DNA of 64,000 nt, from contig CAINGU010000088.1 in the NCBI GenBank assembly GCA_903848645.1, forward strand, positions 89,276 through 153,275, read 5' to 3'. This DNA is from an uncultured cyanobacterium. GTDB lineage: Bacteria; Cyanobacteriota; Cyanobacteriia; Cyanobacteriales; Nostocaceae. The position numbers were made by a program, and so were the translations under genes. Position 1 is the first letter of the stretch. Every line of letters begins with the position of its first letter. Shown here in pieces: positions 1-9,431 of the stretch. The notes under the pieces were generated by a model. It worked only from the letters and a program-made list of their open reading frames with translations, was not told where the DNA came from and did not search any database.

Positions 1-255
1 CAGATTGCTTATAAAGAAGCGGTGAAAAGTGTAATTTCAGAAACCAAGTGGTTTATTGAGTGGACAGCAGCCGAAATAGAACCTGTTCAAGCTGAGGAAT
101 TGGTGAATATTCAAGTTCAGTTAGCGATGTGGGAATTAACTTGGAATGACATTTGGGCAGATGAAAAAGTGCGGGCTGAAGTTGCAGAACAATCTGGTAT
201 TTGGTCTGAGCGATTATTAGATATGTCAGGCTTACTATCTGAATCTATTGCATAG
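1..255 (+). CDS. C-terminal part of a hypothetical protein (5' end outside window)
   Basis: The frame is open from base 1 to the stop at 253-255. The GTG at 22 used by the ORF track is an ordinary internal codon candidate, because codons upstream (reading Q-I-A-Y-K-E-A) continue in frame. The visible part is about 84 residues, acidic and tryptophan-rich, with no membrane segment or motif I recognise. The true start lies outside the window. No function can be proposed. Confidence 0.55.
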   Translation, partial: QIAYKEAVKSVISETKWFIEWTAAEIEPVQAEELVNIQVQLAMWELTWNDIWADEKVRAEVAEQSGIWSERLLDMSGLLSESIA

Positions 256-417
256 TAATTAACTCAATAAACTCAATAAACTAGCAATCATACTAAACTA
301 GAAAGTGGAATATATAATGAATAAACAATTGCTTAAAAAGTGGTAATTACAAAAAAATATTAGGAAAGACAGTAGCAGCTAACCGCTGCCTGGGAGAGAT
401 GCAATTTTCTTCCAACT

Positions 418-1077
418 ATGCCAATAATTAATCTGGCTGATATTCAACAAATTAATAAAACTCAGCAACAACTTTTATTTCCCCAACAAAACCATCATCT
501 AAATCACTCTGCTGTTGATTCTATTATTGCCGATAACTTCCATTTGCTGATGAAACAATTATTTTTACAACTACCTGTAGAACCTTTATTAAATGCCCAT
601 CCTCAAATTGCTCAATGGGTTGCTCAAGTACAGGAACTTGCACCAGAAATCTTTCAATCTCGCAAAAAGTTATTAGTTGATAATGCCGTCATTGCCCCCC
701 TAATGATTAATAACGATAATTACTTTGTTCAAGTCACCACAAATATAGCATTTAAACAAGGTATTCCCAGACTTTATGAATGGGCTGTGCGTCATCCTCA
801 GTTAAGCTGGCAAGACCGAGTAAAGTTGTGGACTACGACTATTCAATACTCAGTTATTCCTAAGCAAATGCAGCTTGTGATTATAGCATTAGACCCTGTG
901 AAACCACCCCAAAGATTAAATATACGCTGGAACAAGAAGTATCATCGGCAGACTGAAAAATGGTTAATTAAACTCCTGAATCAACCTCAAGAAAATGATG
1001 CCCAATCAAATCAAATTAATCAGGAAATACCGTCATCAATGATAAATTTAGCCGATATTTCTGAAGTTAGCATTTAA
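418..1077 (+). CDS. Hypothetical protein, 219 aa
   Basis: A complete ATG-started frame of 219 residues. The protein is soluble-looking and rich in Gln, Asn and Leu. The short phrase INLADI appears near both the N-terminus (MPIINLADIQQ) and the C-terminus (MINLADISEV), so the two ends share a motif. No catalytic signature is visible. It stands alone between the partial gene at the window edge and the flavin oxidoreductase. Function unknown. Confidence 0.6.
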   Translation: MPIINLADIQQINKTQQQLLFPQQNHHLNHSAVDSIIADNFHLLMKQLFLQLPVEPLLNAHPQIAQWVAQVQELAPEIFQSRKKLLVDNAVIAPLMINNDNYFVQVTTNIAFKQGIPRLYEWAVRHPQLSWQDRVKLWTTTIQYSVIPKQMQLVIIALDPVKPPQRLNIRWNKKYHRQTEKWLIKLLNQPQENDAQSNQINQEIPSSMINLADISEVSI

Positions 1078-1324
1078 CCCTCTTTTGTCACTTTTCCAAA
1101 ATGGAAAGATGTAACCCTTATCAAAAAAGAGTTTTAATCTCGATTTCAACGTCATCTACTTCAACCTCTGCACAACCTTATTCATAAAATTTCTTGCGCT
1201 TCACATCCACCAAAAACTGTTTTTTTAATATCTTCAATCTCACAATCTCCAACTTGCCAGTAATCGTCCCGTCATTTTTGATATAGATTATCCTAGATAC
1301 TTAAAAACGATTTCAGTTAGACTT

Positions 1325-2422
1325 ATGGATAACACGCTGCAATTATTAACCCCTATACAACTCGGTACTTACACCTTACCGAATCGTCTGGTGATGGCTC
1401 CTTTAACCCGCTGTCGTGCTGCGGCTGGCAACGTTCCCTACGAACTTCATGCCACCTACTATGCACAACGAGCAACCGCTGGACTGATTATTTCCGAAGC
1501 AACCCAAGTCTGTCCCCAAGGACAAGGTTATCCCGCTACCCCCGGCATCCATTCCGCTGAACAGATTGCTGGCTGGAAAAAAGTTACCCAAGCGGTTCAC
1601 GACAAAGGTGGGCGCATTTTTCTGCAACTCTGGCACGTTGGGCGCATTTCCCATCCTGATTTTCAGCCAAATGGTGAATTACCCGTTGCCCCTAGCGCGA
1701 TCGCCCCAACAGGAGAAGTCGGAACCTATGAAGGCATGAAACCCTACGTCGCGCCCCGCGCCCTTGAACTCGAAGAAATCCCCAGCGTGATTGACCAATA
1801 TCGTCAAGGTGCGAAAAATGCCCTCGAAGCAGGCTTTGACGGCGTTGAAGTACATGGCGCAAATGGTTATCTAATTGATCAATTTTTGCAAGACTGCACC
1901 AACCACCGCACCGATGCCTATGGCGGCTCAGTAGAAAATCGGTCGCGCTTTTTGATGGAAGTTCTGGAAGCCGTAACCGAAGTCTGGGGTGGCAATCGCG
2001 TTGGTTTGCGATTATCTCCTTCCGGCAGTTTTAACGATATGGGCGACTCAGACCCCAGGACCCTCTTCAGCTATGTCGTGCAGGAACTCAACAAATTTAA
2101 CTTAGCCTACCTGCACCTCATCGAACCCCGTCTTAATGCAAGCCAAGATACCCTAGAACATCTCAGTAGCGACCTCACCGCTGGTTTTTTCCGTCCCCTG
2201 TTTAACAGCAAAATTATTGCCGCTGGCGGATTAAACCGTGAAATTGGCGAACAAATCATCTCCAAGGGCGAAGCTGATCTAATTGCCTATGGTCGCATCT
2301 ATATTTCCAATCCTGACCTGGTGAAACGTTTTGCCCTGAATGCGTCGTTAAATCCCTACGATCGCAGTACCTTTTACGGCGGCACAGAACAGGGCTACAC
2401 TGACTATCCCTTTTTAGCATAA
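1325..2422 (+). CDS. Old yellow enzyme family alkene reductase (NADH:flavin oxidoreductase)
   Basis: A cytoplasmic FMN-dependent ene-reductase of 365 aa, the usual length for the NemA/OYE class. Such enzymes reduce activated C=C bonds (enones, maleimides, nitro compounds) with NAD(P)H. Visible family features are the N-terminal TPIQLGTYTLPNRLVMAPLTR flavin-binding start, the QLWHVGRISHP segment, the active-site HGANGYLIDQF region with the paired His/Asn of the family, the NRSRF segment, and IAAGGL...ADLIAYGR phosphate-binding end. The family is certain; the physiological substrate is not. It is a monocistronic passenger gene with plasmid genes on both sides, directly followed by a MITE. Confidence 0.93.
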   Translation: MDNTLQLLTPIQLGTYTLPNRLVMAPLTRCRAAAGNVPYELHATYYAQRATAGLIISEATQVCPQGQGYPATPGIHSAEQIAGWKKVTQAVHDKGGRIFLQLWHVGRISHPDFQPNGELPVAPSAIAPTGEVGTYEGMKPYVAPRALELEEIPSVIDQYRQGAKNALEAGFDGVEVHGANGYLIDQFLQDCTNHRTDAYGGSVENRSRFLMEVLEAVTEVWGGNRVGLRLSPSGSFNDMGDSDPRTLFSYVVQELNKFNLAYLHLIEPRLNASQDTLEHLSSDLTAGFFRPLFNSKIIAAGGLNREIGEQIISKGEADLIAYGRIYISNPDLVKRFALNASLNPYDRSTFYGGTEQGYTDYPFLA

Positions 2423-2440
2423 GCGTAAAGTTATGATCTC

Positions 2441-2614
2441 GGAGTGCCGATTTTAAGAGTTGCTCTAAGTAGGTGAACAAAATAAAAACGAGGGGTATTG
2501 CGTTTTGTGAAATGCCCCAAACTCAACCAGAATCTCGTATTAAGACAACTTTACATACCGTTACATGAGTTTGTTTTTTTTGGTTCACCTACTTAGCTTG
2601 GCGATTGGCACTCC
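2441..2614. repeat. MITE with long terminal inverted repeats
   Basis: GGAGTGCC at 2441-2448 is mirrored by GGCACTCC at 2607-2614. Inside these, CTAAGTAGGTGAACAAAA near 2465 pairs with TTTTGGTTCACCTACTTAG near 2577-2596. The centre holds a smaller hairpin (GGGGTATTGC against GAAATGCCCC). There is no coding capacity, which fits a non-autonomous miniature element. It accounts for most of the gap between the ene-reductase and the 212-aa gene; the rest (2615-2758) contains a GC-rich GCGTAGCGATTGC-type repeat patch and no gene. Confidence 0.75.
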
Positions 2615-2758
2615 CCAAAACTGCCTAGAAATATTTTTTGTGATGCGTAGCGATTGCCTCTGGCACTGCGCTCCGCGCAATCGCAGCCTGCAATTGGTCG
2701 GCGCTGGTGATAACTGCATAAACAATTCTAAAAAACGTGTTAGCTAACTGGCATGAAA

Positions 2759-3397
2759 TTAGACAATATACTCCCTCAACTCGTTATGCAGTCTTTCAAG
2801 AGCAATTTCTAGGTATTTCGAGTGCATCCAACCAACGTATCCTCCATAGACACATTTTTCTGAATAATCAGTAATAAAAACATGATCAACGCCTAACTGA
2901 TTTTTCCAGGTGTGAACGGCTAGGCCATTTTTGAAAAGGATATGAGGATGAGACTTGGAAAAATCTGTTTTGTCTGCATCAGTTATGCCCTGTACTCTTT
3001 GTAGTTGATTGATAAGCTGCATAACTGTAGGTTTACTTGCATTCTTGGCGACGTTTACCTCTATGGATGCAATGATGTTTTCCTTTCCCCCTATGATGTA
3101 CGAACCGCGTTTTGAATAGGAACCAGCGATCGCGCCATCTACATAAATCTCGAATCGTCCCAGCCACTCATACTTGCCACTCAGCAACCTTAAGGGATCA
3201 TCCTTAATAGAGTCTGTGCTAACAATAAGTGTGATGATATTAATACCCTCACAAAGGGATGGTGTGATATCAATGCTTGCGCCTGCTTTAAGCGCAAAAT
3301 GCCGATCATTTACATTGATATGTCCTGTATCACGTACCTCAATTAAACGTACTTGTACAAGACTTATATCGCTTATCGAGATAGTGTTGTTTGGCAT
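2759..3397 (-). CDS. Hypothetical protein, 212 aa
   Basis: ATG-started minus-strand frame. The N-terminal 100 residues alternate hydrophobic and polar residues, consistent with a beta-rich domain. The C-terminal part (HILFKNGLAVHTWKNQLGVDHVFITDYSEKCVYGGYVGWMH) looks globular with conserved-looking aromatic residues. There is no signal peptide and I recognise no family. The upstream region holds two near-copies of AGAA(A/T)TTTTCTGGATAT, which could be operator or promoter repeats. Confidence 0.6.
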   Translation of the reverse strand: MPNNTISISDISLVQVRLIEVRDTGHINVNDRHFALKAGASIDITPSLCEGINIITLIVSTDSIKDDPLRLLSGKYEWLGRFEIYVDGAIAGSYSKRGSYIIGGKENIIASIEVNVAKNASKPTVMQLINQLQRVQGITDADKTDFSKSHPHILFKNGLAVHTWKNQLGVDHVFITDYSEKCVYGGYVGWMHSKYLEIALERLHNELREYIV

Positions 3398-3424
3398 TAC
3401 ACAAGGATTATGGGCATTTTTAGC

Positions 3425-3500
3425 ATAATATCTAGAATTTTTCTGGATATAGTCAATATCTAAGTATTATACAGAAATTTTCTGGATATTATCCAAAAGA
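3425..3500. promoter_or_regulatory. Repeated TTTTCTGGATAT motif upstream of the 212-aa gene
   Basis: The motif AGAATTTTTCTGGATATAGTC and its near-copy AGAAATTTTCTGGATATTATCC are about 35 bp apart, just upstream of the minus-strand gene at 3397. Spacing and position suggest an operator. This is inference from sequence only. Confidence 0.3.
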
Positions 3501-3545
3501 GCAAGATAGCAAACTGCACTGGATTCATAACTATGTGGGGCGATT

Positions 3546-3701
3546 ATGTCGAGTCTAGCGGGTGCAATCCTCACGTTCTGTATGGACAACGCCTTGATAG
3601 ATTACCTACCAACACTCATAGACCAGCGCCTATCCATAGGTGTTTTGCAGGACAGATTCAAGGTTGAAAATGAAGGTGTTGCACCTGAACCTGAGCAATA
3701 G
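3546..3701 (+). CDS. Possible 51-aa ORF, perhaps a gene remnant
   Basis: An ATG frame too short for the ORF track, encoding a 51-residue peptide starting MSSLAGAILTFCMDN and ending EGVAPEPEQ. It has no obvious ribosome binding site and an in-frame stop lies 7 codons upstream. It could be the 3' remnant of a decayed gene. The rest of the 352-bp gap 3398-3749 shows nothing else I can name. Confidence 0.25.
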   Translation: MSSLAGAILTFCMDNALIDYLPTLIDQRLSIGVLQDRFKVENEGVAPEPEQ

Positions 3702-3749
3702 TTTCAAAATCACGACCATTCTCAAAGCAAACGGTTAGGTCGAGGAGTG

Positions 3750-5624
3750 TCAACCTTGCAATCCCGGCGTTTGATACACTCGTGTTGTAAAATTCTCTAA
3801 AACATCAGTTTCTTGATGATTACCAGACCCCTGTTCCTCCTGTTCCTGGACTGTGGCCACATCTTCCTCTGGTAATGGCAACATCCTTCCTGCTTCCTCA
3901 ATGCGGTCATACAATGCCTGGGTCAACATTTTAAGATCAGGAATTGTTACCTGACTTTCTAAAGCCAATCTAACTTGTGTGTCCCAAAGACCTTCACTTT
4001 CCTTAGCTCGGTTTTCATCGGTTTTCGACACCGGAATAATTAAAGGATAGGGAATAGAAGCTTGTCCCCCGGAACTGTAACCGGGACTGGTAATTACACA
4101 TTTACCTTGGGGAAACTTAAGGATTTCATCTGCACTAATTACAGGCATTTTTTGTAAATTCTCACTCCAGCTAATTGAACGGCTCATTTGTCCACCAAGA
4201 GTTCGCCCTGTAGTCCGATTTTTAATCAACACTTCCTTTTCACCGTAACGCTTTGAGTAATCTTCCGCCGTTTTGTAATTACCCGGATTGAATAACACAT
4301 GGGTACTGCAAGCTGATGCGATCGCACTCCCCATTTTATCGCCATAAATATCGTAAAGCTGCTCTAAACTTTGAATACCCAAGATAAAACAAGCCCCATT
4401 AGAACGATATTCATTAATCCACTGTGGTAGTCTATCCAGCTTAATTGATGGTAATTCATCCAAAGAAATAATTAACGGGTCTTTACGGGGACGACTCAAA
4501 TTACCGACAATCATTAAGTGCATTGCTGCTGCCAGTAAAGGACCAACCACACTACGACGTTCATCGTCTAGTTTGAACACCACCATTTCTCTACCTGATA
4601 GCTGAGTAGGAATATCCGATTGACCGATGAATGCCCGTAACAAATCAGCTTGAATAAAAGATGAGAAAGTCCCTGCCGCTGTCGTCAAAATCCCGGAAAT
4701 AGTCTTTTCTGCGTCCTTAGCACTCAAAAATTGGATAAATGAAGTGGCAACCCATTCATCCAACCGTTTGGACTGGACCGCATGATCAAGACGTTGTACC
4801 AATTTTGGCAACCGCAACACTGCATACAGCATTGCCATATCTGGGTAAGGTGAACCCTTGACTAACTGTAATAATGCTTTTGCTAACAAATCCCCAGCTT
4901 TAGCAAAGAATTCGTCACTTTTACCCCCACTAGCAGCATTGCGGTTAATCACTTGACCAATTTCCCCAGCCATGACCCCATCCCGTGCATCACGCATAAA
5001 ATCAAGGGGATTGATGACACCGCTAAAAGCTTCACCGGGGGCAAATACTCGCACTTTGTAGCCATAACGTGCTGCTAGAGGGGCGTGCAGTCGCATTTGG
5101 TCGCCTTTTTTGTCGTAGAGTAAAATTGGAAACCCTTGCTGCATGGCACTTTCTAGCATCCTGTCAATGGTCGAGTAAGTTTTCCCAGAACCAGGCGCAC
5201 CTATTACCAGTGTTCCCCGTTCGGCATGAGGAAACCAAACTGTAGGTGCAGCACCCAGCATGGTTTGCAGGTTAGCCATTAACCCCCGCCACTTCCCTTT
5301 TGTCCAGTAACGGGGTGTACCAGACCACAAGGTAACTTTATTGTGTTTGTGTTCTTTGATTTGTTTAAATGCGAGGTTAGTGGCTGCTAGTTTTTCGCTG
5401 ACACCGCAGACTTTACCAGTGGTGATTTTGCCTTTACCCGTACCACTGATTTGCAGTAGTATTAAAACTACCAGCAGTCCAGCCATCATTGTCCAACCTT
5501 GGGGGTTGTTGTACTGTTGAAAGAATTTACCGAAGTCAATACTGGCTAGTGTTGGTTGGTAAGATGGTACTTCAAATAATGTCGAGTTAGCAGTGTTTGC
5601 TAGATTTTTCTGGTAAAGGTTCAT
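3750..5624 (-). CDS. VirD4/TraG-type conjugative coupling protein
   Basis: A 624-aa membrane-anchored ATPase that links a relaxosome to a type IV secretion channel. A hydrophobic segment around residues 43-60 (TMMAGLLVVLILLQ) is the membrane anchor. The Walker A motif is GAPGSGKTYS near residue 145 and the Walker B is IISLDELPSIKLDRLP near residue 385, followed by family motif ILGIQSLEQLYDIYG and the SACSTHVLFNPGN segment. The C-terminal tail is acidic. Family membership is clear. It fits with mobC and the relaxase at 54.7-57 kb on the same replicon. The only other candidate transfer genes in the window are the lysozyme-like and lipoprotein genes at 9.4-12.2 kb. Confidence 0.9.
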   Translation of the reverse strand: MNLYQKNLANTANSTLFEVPSYQPTLASIDFGKFFQQYNNPQGWTMMAGLLVVLILLQISGTGKGKITTGKVCGVSEKLAATNLAFKQIKEHKHNKVTLWSGTPRYWTKGKWRGLMANLQTMLGAAPTVWFPHAERGTLVIGAPGSGKTYSTIDRMLESAMQQGFPILLYDKKGDQMRLHAPLAARYGYKVRVFAPGEAFSGVINPLDFMRDARDGVMAGEIGQVINRNAASGGKSDEFFAKAGDLLAKALLQLVKGSPYPDMAMLYAVLRLPKLVQRLDHAVQSKRLDEWVATSFIQFLSAKDAEKTISGILTTAAGTFSSFIQADLLRAFIGQSDIPTQLSGREMVVFKLDDERRSVVGPLLAAAMHLMIVGNLSRPRKDPLIISLDELPSIKLDRLPQWINEYRSNGACFILGIQSLEQLYDIYGDKMGSAIASACSTHVLFNPGNYKTAEDYSKRYGEKEVLIKNRTTGRTLGGQMSRSISWSENLQKMPVISADEILKFPQGKCVITSPGYSSGGQASIPYPLIIPVSKTDENRAKESEGLWDTQVRLALESQVTIPDLKMLTQALYDRIEEAGRMLPLPEEDVATVQEQEEQGSGNHQETDVLENFTTRVYQTPGLQG

Positions 5625-5800
5625 AGTAGTTTAGTATGGGTTTACCAGCAATTTTAGTTACCAAGTCAAAGTTAGGGAATTGACCTTATGGATATTTTTT
5701 ACTAACTCCAATAAAAGCTCCACATCTCACCCTAACCCTTTAACTTTGACGAAGGTATTGTATTAAAATAAGTTATTGGTCAAACGCAGGAGGTATTAGT

Positions 5801-6040
5801 ATGAATGAAAGGAAAACAGTTGCGCCAAAATCTATGAATATAAAATTGGTAACTACTCTTATCCAAGTTATTCGCTCTCTTTCTCAAGAAGAACGGAAAA
5901 TTTTAGAACAAGAGCTATTTTTTGATGATTCTGAACCTTCAAATCAAGAAATAATAAAACTTGCTGAAATGGGAAGTGCGTTTAATTTTCTGCACGACGA
6001 ACCAGATATTTATACTTTAGAAGACGGAGAACCTATCTGA
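5801..6040 (+). CDS. Putative antitoxin of a PemK/MazF-like pair
   Basis: A 79-aa acidic protein preceded by a good Shine-Dalgarno (GGAGGTATTAGT before ATG). It contains a central helix VIRSLSQEERKILEQELFF and a hydrophilic C-terminus. Its stop codon overlaps the start of the toxin gene (TGATG arrangement around 6038-6042), the usual translational coupling of toxin-antitoxin pairs. The assignment as antitoxin comes from size, charge and position; the sequence itself has no DNA-binding motif I can name. Confidence 0.7.
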   Translation: MNERKTVAPKSMNIKLVTTLIQVIRSLSQEERKILEQELFFDDSEPSNQEIIKLAEMGSAFNFLHDEPDIYTLEDGEPI

Positions 6041-6387
6041 TGTCTATTAAAAAAGGAGATGTGATTTTAGCACCCTTCCCGTTTACTGATTTGAGTCAAA
6101 CTAAATTACGTCCGGCCGTGATACTATGGGTTAGTTCTACAGGTGGTAATAATACTATTATTTGCTTTATTTCTTCTCAGAATTTAACAAATTTGCAGCC
6201 AGAAGAATTTTTGATTAGTGATTCAGATTCAGAGTTTATCAACACTGGTTTAAAGATTAGTTCTAAAGTGATTGTATCTCGACTTGTTACCATAGACAGA
6301 AATTTAATTACCCGCCGTATCGGTAATTTAGGAATCAATCAACTGCAAGAGTTAAACACTCGCTTAATTCAAACTTTTCAAATATAA
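6040..6387 (+). CDS. PemK/MazF-family toxin (endoribonuclease)
   Basis: 115 aa, typical for the family. The start KKGDVILAPFPFTDLSQTKLRPAVIL carries the GD.....PF...D.....RPAVI signature of MazF/PemK toxins, and the later ISSKVIVSRLVTIDRNLITRRIG segment is also characteristic. These toxins cleave mRNA or rRNA in ribosome-independent fashion and are neutralised by the gene upstream. It probably stabilises the plasmid. No damage to the reading frame is apparent. Confidence 0.9.
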   Translation: MSIKKGDVILAPFPFTDLSQTKLRPAVILWVSSTGGNNTIICFISSQNLTNLQPEEFLISDSDSEFINTGLKISSKVIVSRLVTIDRNLITRRIGNLGINQLQELNTRLIQTFQI

Positions 6388-6485
6388 CAACATGATTAAA
6401 TTAGTAATTACTTTTCGTACCTAATTTGACAATTTGGAATCATTTTCTAAACACTATAACAAAATATGAGTATCTAGCAGAAAAC

Positions 6486-6794
6486 TCATTCTTCTTCTCC
6501 ATAAAAAGCAGCAATCACTTCTTCTGAAGTGTCATCAAAATCATCAGAAATCTTAACTTGTCCTTGCCAAAAACCTGTAACCCTTGGTTTTAAAGTACCT
6601 TCATTACTCATCACTATCGAACTATGATTTAAACCCGCTTTTTCAATTATAGGTTCTGCTTGAGACAGAGGCAAAACTTTTGCCCAGGGAACTCCCTGAC
6701 GAGTTAGCGTAATTTCCACATGATTTTGGATATCTGATAATAAATCAAGTAAATTATCAGATAAATAATCAAGATCGAAAGTTTTTTCTGACAT
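6486..6794 (-). CDS. Phd/YefM-like orphan antitoxin
   Basis: A 102-aa protein with VEITLTRQGVPWAKVLPLSQAEPI, matching the Phd/YefM pattern of a strand-helix unit ending in V.P, normally an autorepressor and antitoxin. No toxin gene follows within its operon: downstream on the same strand it runs into the end of the convergent PemK-like toxin. The C-terminal GFWQGQVKISDDFDDTSEEVI segment is the kind usually contacting a PIN toxin. It is therefore an orphan or a remnant. Confidence 0.65.
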   Translation of the reverse strand: MSEKTFDLDYLSDNLLDLLSDIQNHVEITLTRQGVPWAKVLPLSQAEPIIEKAGLNHSSIVMSNEGTLKPRVTGFWQGQVKISDDFDDTSEEVIAAFYGEEE

Positions 6795-6987
6795 TGTTAT
6801 TTAAGTAATTGTGCGAAATTAATTTCCTATTATTTTATCTCCGCTCAATGTAGTATAAGTCTATAATAATTAAACTTAGGATAAGTTTACAGTTCTCTAC
6901 ATTAAAACCGCTACATTCAGGCAAAGTTACTAACTAAATTTAGAGGCTAACGCCTCAGACTTTGGACAATCATATTTATGCAGTCCA

Positions 6988-8085
6988 ATGGTTAAATCAA
7001 AAGTTACAAACAACTCTAAACACCCCCATCAATCCCCTCCCAAAACTGCTGCTACTAAACCTAAAACTACCAAAACCAGAGCAACTGAAATTGATGATGA
7101 TGACTTTGAAGGAGAAGAATTTGAAATAGACCCAGAACTCTTGAATGATAACTATAACCAAGTCCGTAAACCGCTTCTTCCCTATGGTATCGTCGTTAAT
7201 GATAAACCTGCTGGACTATTAATTCCAGAAGACCAGTTAGAAAAAGCTGGTTGGCTGGAAATGCCTGAAGAAGACGACTTAACTACTGTCACATTAACTG
7301 AAGATGTTACCGGACTATTAATTACTGAAGGTCGGTTACTGGTTTTAGGTTTTGCACCAGAATATATCCGCTATAAATCAGATGTTGAAGATGTCGGTGG
7401 TTCGTTATTTGGACTTTATGATGATTATAAACAAAGTCTTGATAAAAGAACAATGGATGTCTGTTCAGAACACGCAATTATATTTCTGGATGACAAAAAC
7501 AAACCATTACATACTACTCCTGTTGTCGTCCGCTTTAAAAATGTGGCTCTTTGGAGTTTTAAATCAGTCCGTGAGGAGTTTTACCGTTCTTTAGAGAAAA
7601 CCTTTGCTGATTATTTCCAAGTACCATTTAGTGGTAAAAGTGATAAATGGCGAAGTTTAGGGGTGCTGGAAGTTGAGTTTAGAGCAATTAAAGAAGGTGA
7701 AGGTAAGAATAAACACAACTGTTGCAAAACTGTAGCCTATACTAAACCCACAGTTGAGAACTTTCCCCAACTGTATTTAGGTAAACCCGCAGCTAAAGCT
7801 TTAATTTGGCAACAACATGATGCTATCGCTGGTTTCAATGAACCACAATCTCTACCTGCTTTACCAGGAGAATCGGTATCTGTAGAGGTGGAAGTTTTAC
7901 CACCAAACAAAAATAAGAACAAGAGTAAAACTCAAGCTGTCCGTAAATCCAAACCAACAACTAAACCACCTCGAAAAATTCAAATAATTGAAGATGACGA
8001 TGATGAAAATGACGATTTAGACCCTGATTTAGACGATGATGATTTTGAATTTGAAGATGACGATGAACAAGATGATGACGAATAG
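6988..8085 (+). CDS. Conserved plasmid protein with acidic C-terminal tail, 365 aa
   Basis: Residues 1-35 are basic and Pro/Lys/Thr-rich, residues 50-300 form a globular domain (RKPLLPYGIVVNDKPAGLLIPEDQLEKAGW ... YFQVPFSGKSDKWRSLGVLEVEF), and the last 45 residues are almost all Asp/Glu. This resembles a cyanobacterial family of uncharacterised proteins (I think DUF5895), an attribution from memory. The tail recalls those of single-strand DNA-binding proteins, whose acidic ends recruit partners, but no OB-fold motif is evident to me. Two other genes here (46172, 47286) have similar acidic tails. Confidence 0.6.
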   Translation: MVKSKVTNNSKHPHQSPPKTAATKPKTTKTRATEIDDDDFEGEEFEIDPELLNDNYNQVRKPLLPYGIVVNDKPAGLLIPEDQLEKAGWLEMPEEDDLTTVTLTEDVTGLLITEGRLLVLGFAPEYIRYKSDVEDVGGSLFGLYDDYKQSLDKRTMDVCSEHAIIFLDDKNKPLHTTPVVVRFKNVALWSFKSVREEFYRSLEKTFADYFQVPFSGKSDKWRSLGVLEVEFRAIKEGEGKNKHNCCKTVAYTKPTVENFPQLYLGKPAAKALIWQQHDAIAGFNEPQSLPALPGESVSVEVEVLPPNKNKNKSKTQAVRKSKPTTKPPRKIQIIEDDDDENDDLDPDLDDDDFEFEDDDEQDDDE

Positions 8086-8117
8086 TTGAGTGCTATTAAA
8101 TTACCTGGGTTGAACAT

Positions 8118-8152
8118 AAAATCTGCCGTAGTCAAAAACTATGGCAGGTTTC
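8118..8152 (+). terminator. Stem-loop after the 365-aa gene
   Basis: CTGCCGTAGT and ACTATGGCAG flank a CAAAA loop, giving a ten-pair stem with one mismatch-like wobble, followed by GTTTCT. The T-run is short, so termination is only likely. The remaining 8153-8583 gap holds a widely spaced inverted repeat (TAGTAGTC near 8214 with GACTACTA near 8359), an AT-rich promoter-like stretch near 8530, and no gene. Confidence 0.45.
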
Positions 8153-8583
8153 TCACTGAAAAAGCTAGACATTATTTTCTTTACAGCCATTTTCACGTAA
8201 ATAGACCATATCTTTAGTAGTCTTTGTTACTTGCTCGTCTTAATTTCTGTCTGGAATCCTAGTAGTCCATCAACATTAATTTTATGTGTCAACGAAATTT
8301 GAAAGTATTACTAACAAACGCTAATAAAATTTGATGCCTCATAATTTCAAGCTTGACAGACTACTAGTAGCATGATTGTATTTTACAGTCAAATACCAGC
8401 ATCGTCACAAGATTTGATGACTTTGGCTGTGAGCATAAGTAATTGGTAGTAATTGTTAGCTGTTCAGCTACGGTTAATTAAACCTAACGGGAGCATTAGC
8501 CATAAATCATGATGCAGACAATTAATATCATATATAATTAAATAAATCCTATTAATCCTGATGAAAGGAAAAAAGATACAATT

Positions 8584-8931
8584 ATGCAAATCACTATCGA
8601 AATTCCTGAAGATATTGGCAACCAACTACAACAGAACTGGCAAGACTTACCGCAAAAAATCTTAGAAACTTTAGCAATAGAAGCTTATCGAAGTGGTATC
8701 ATGACTTCTGGACAAATTCAACAGTTACTACAATTTGATTCACTTTCAAAAACTCAAGTGTTTTTAAACCAATCTCAGGTTTCTCTAGATTATACCCAAG
8801 AAAATCTAGGACAAGCTAAACAAACAAAGATGTTAGCTGATAATGTTAAGGAACTCCAGCAAATCTGTATTGAAGAAGATTATTCCTTAGAAATTCCCTC
8901 TCGTCAAGACCGTCCTAATTTGTTTTTTTAA
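8584..8931 (+). CDS. Antitoxin-like protein upstream of a PIN toxin (UPF0175-like N-terminus)
   Basis: 115 aa with the start MQITIEIPEDIGNQLQQNWQDLPQKILETLAIEAYRSGIMTSGQIQQLL, matching the pattern of small cyanobacterial UPF0175-type antitoxins. The hydrophilic C-terminus would wrap the toxin. It starts after AAAGGAAAAAAGATACAATT, a reasonable ribosome binding site. The toxin gene begins 8 bp after its stop, so the pair is one operon. Confidence 0.72.
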   Translation: MQITIEIPEDIGNQLQQNWQDLPQKILETLAIEAYRSGIMTSGQIQQLLQFDSLSKTQVFLNQSQVSLDYTQENLGQAKQTKMLADNVKELQQICIEEDYSLEIPSRQDRPNLFF

Positions 8932-8939
8932 TACCTGCA

Positions 8940-9335
8940 ATGACCTTTTTATGTGATACTAATATCATTAGCGAATTAGTGCGACCTCAGCCTAATCCTG
9001 GTGTTTTAACATGGATAAATAATTTGTCTTCGATAAATATCAGTGTAATTACTTTGGAAGAAATACATTATGGTTTAAAATCAAAACCTAATCTAAGAAT
9101 TCAAAATTGGTTTGATAACTTTATTAAAAATGATTGCCAAATCTTACCTATTACGACTGAGATTGCTAAACTTTGTGGTGAATTACGAGGTCAACAAAGG
9201 TTAAGCGGTAAAACAGTTACTCAAGCTGATATGATGATTGCTGCTACAGCCCAGATATATCAATTAACTTTAGTCACGCGCAATATTCGTGATTTTGATA
9301 GTTGTGCTATCCCCCTTCTTAACCCTTTCACTTAA
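8940..9335 (+). CDS. VapC-type PIN-domain ribonuclease toxin
   Basis: 131 aa. Acidic PIN residues are visible in order: CDTNIISELVRP (first Asp), VITLEEIHYG (Glu), TVTQADMMIAATA (Asp) and LVTRNIRDFD (Asp). These coordinate Mg/Mn for cleavage of tRNA or rRNA in VapC toxins. It is translated from an ATG 8 bp downstream of the putative antitoxin stop. Length and residues are intact, so it is likely active. Confidence 0.9.
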   Translation: MTFLCDTNIISELVRPQPNPGVLTWINNLSSINISVITLEEIHYGLKSKPNLRIQNWFDNFIKNDCQILPITTEIAKLCGELRGQQRLSGKTVTQADMMIAATAQIYQLTLVTRNIRDFDSCAIPLLNPFT

Positions 9336-9368
9336 TCCCAAAGATTTTTATAATTTGGGATTTTCTTA
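9334..9368. terminator. Bidirectional terminator after the PIN toxin
   Basis: AATCCCAAA and TTTGGGATT form a nine-pair stem around an AT loop, followed by TTTTCTT. It directly follows the vapC stop codon and separates it from the convergent gene at 9432. Confidence 0.75.
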
Positions 9369-9431
9369 AAATGTAGTTTAATGATACTACGAGTGAAGTG
9401 CAGAATGTGGGTTATTGACTAATAAAAACTG

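Noticed and set aside
2565-2747. 60-aa ORF on the plus strand
   Set aside because: It starts inside the right end of the MITE and runs through repeat sequence.
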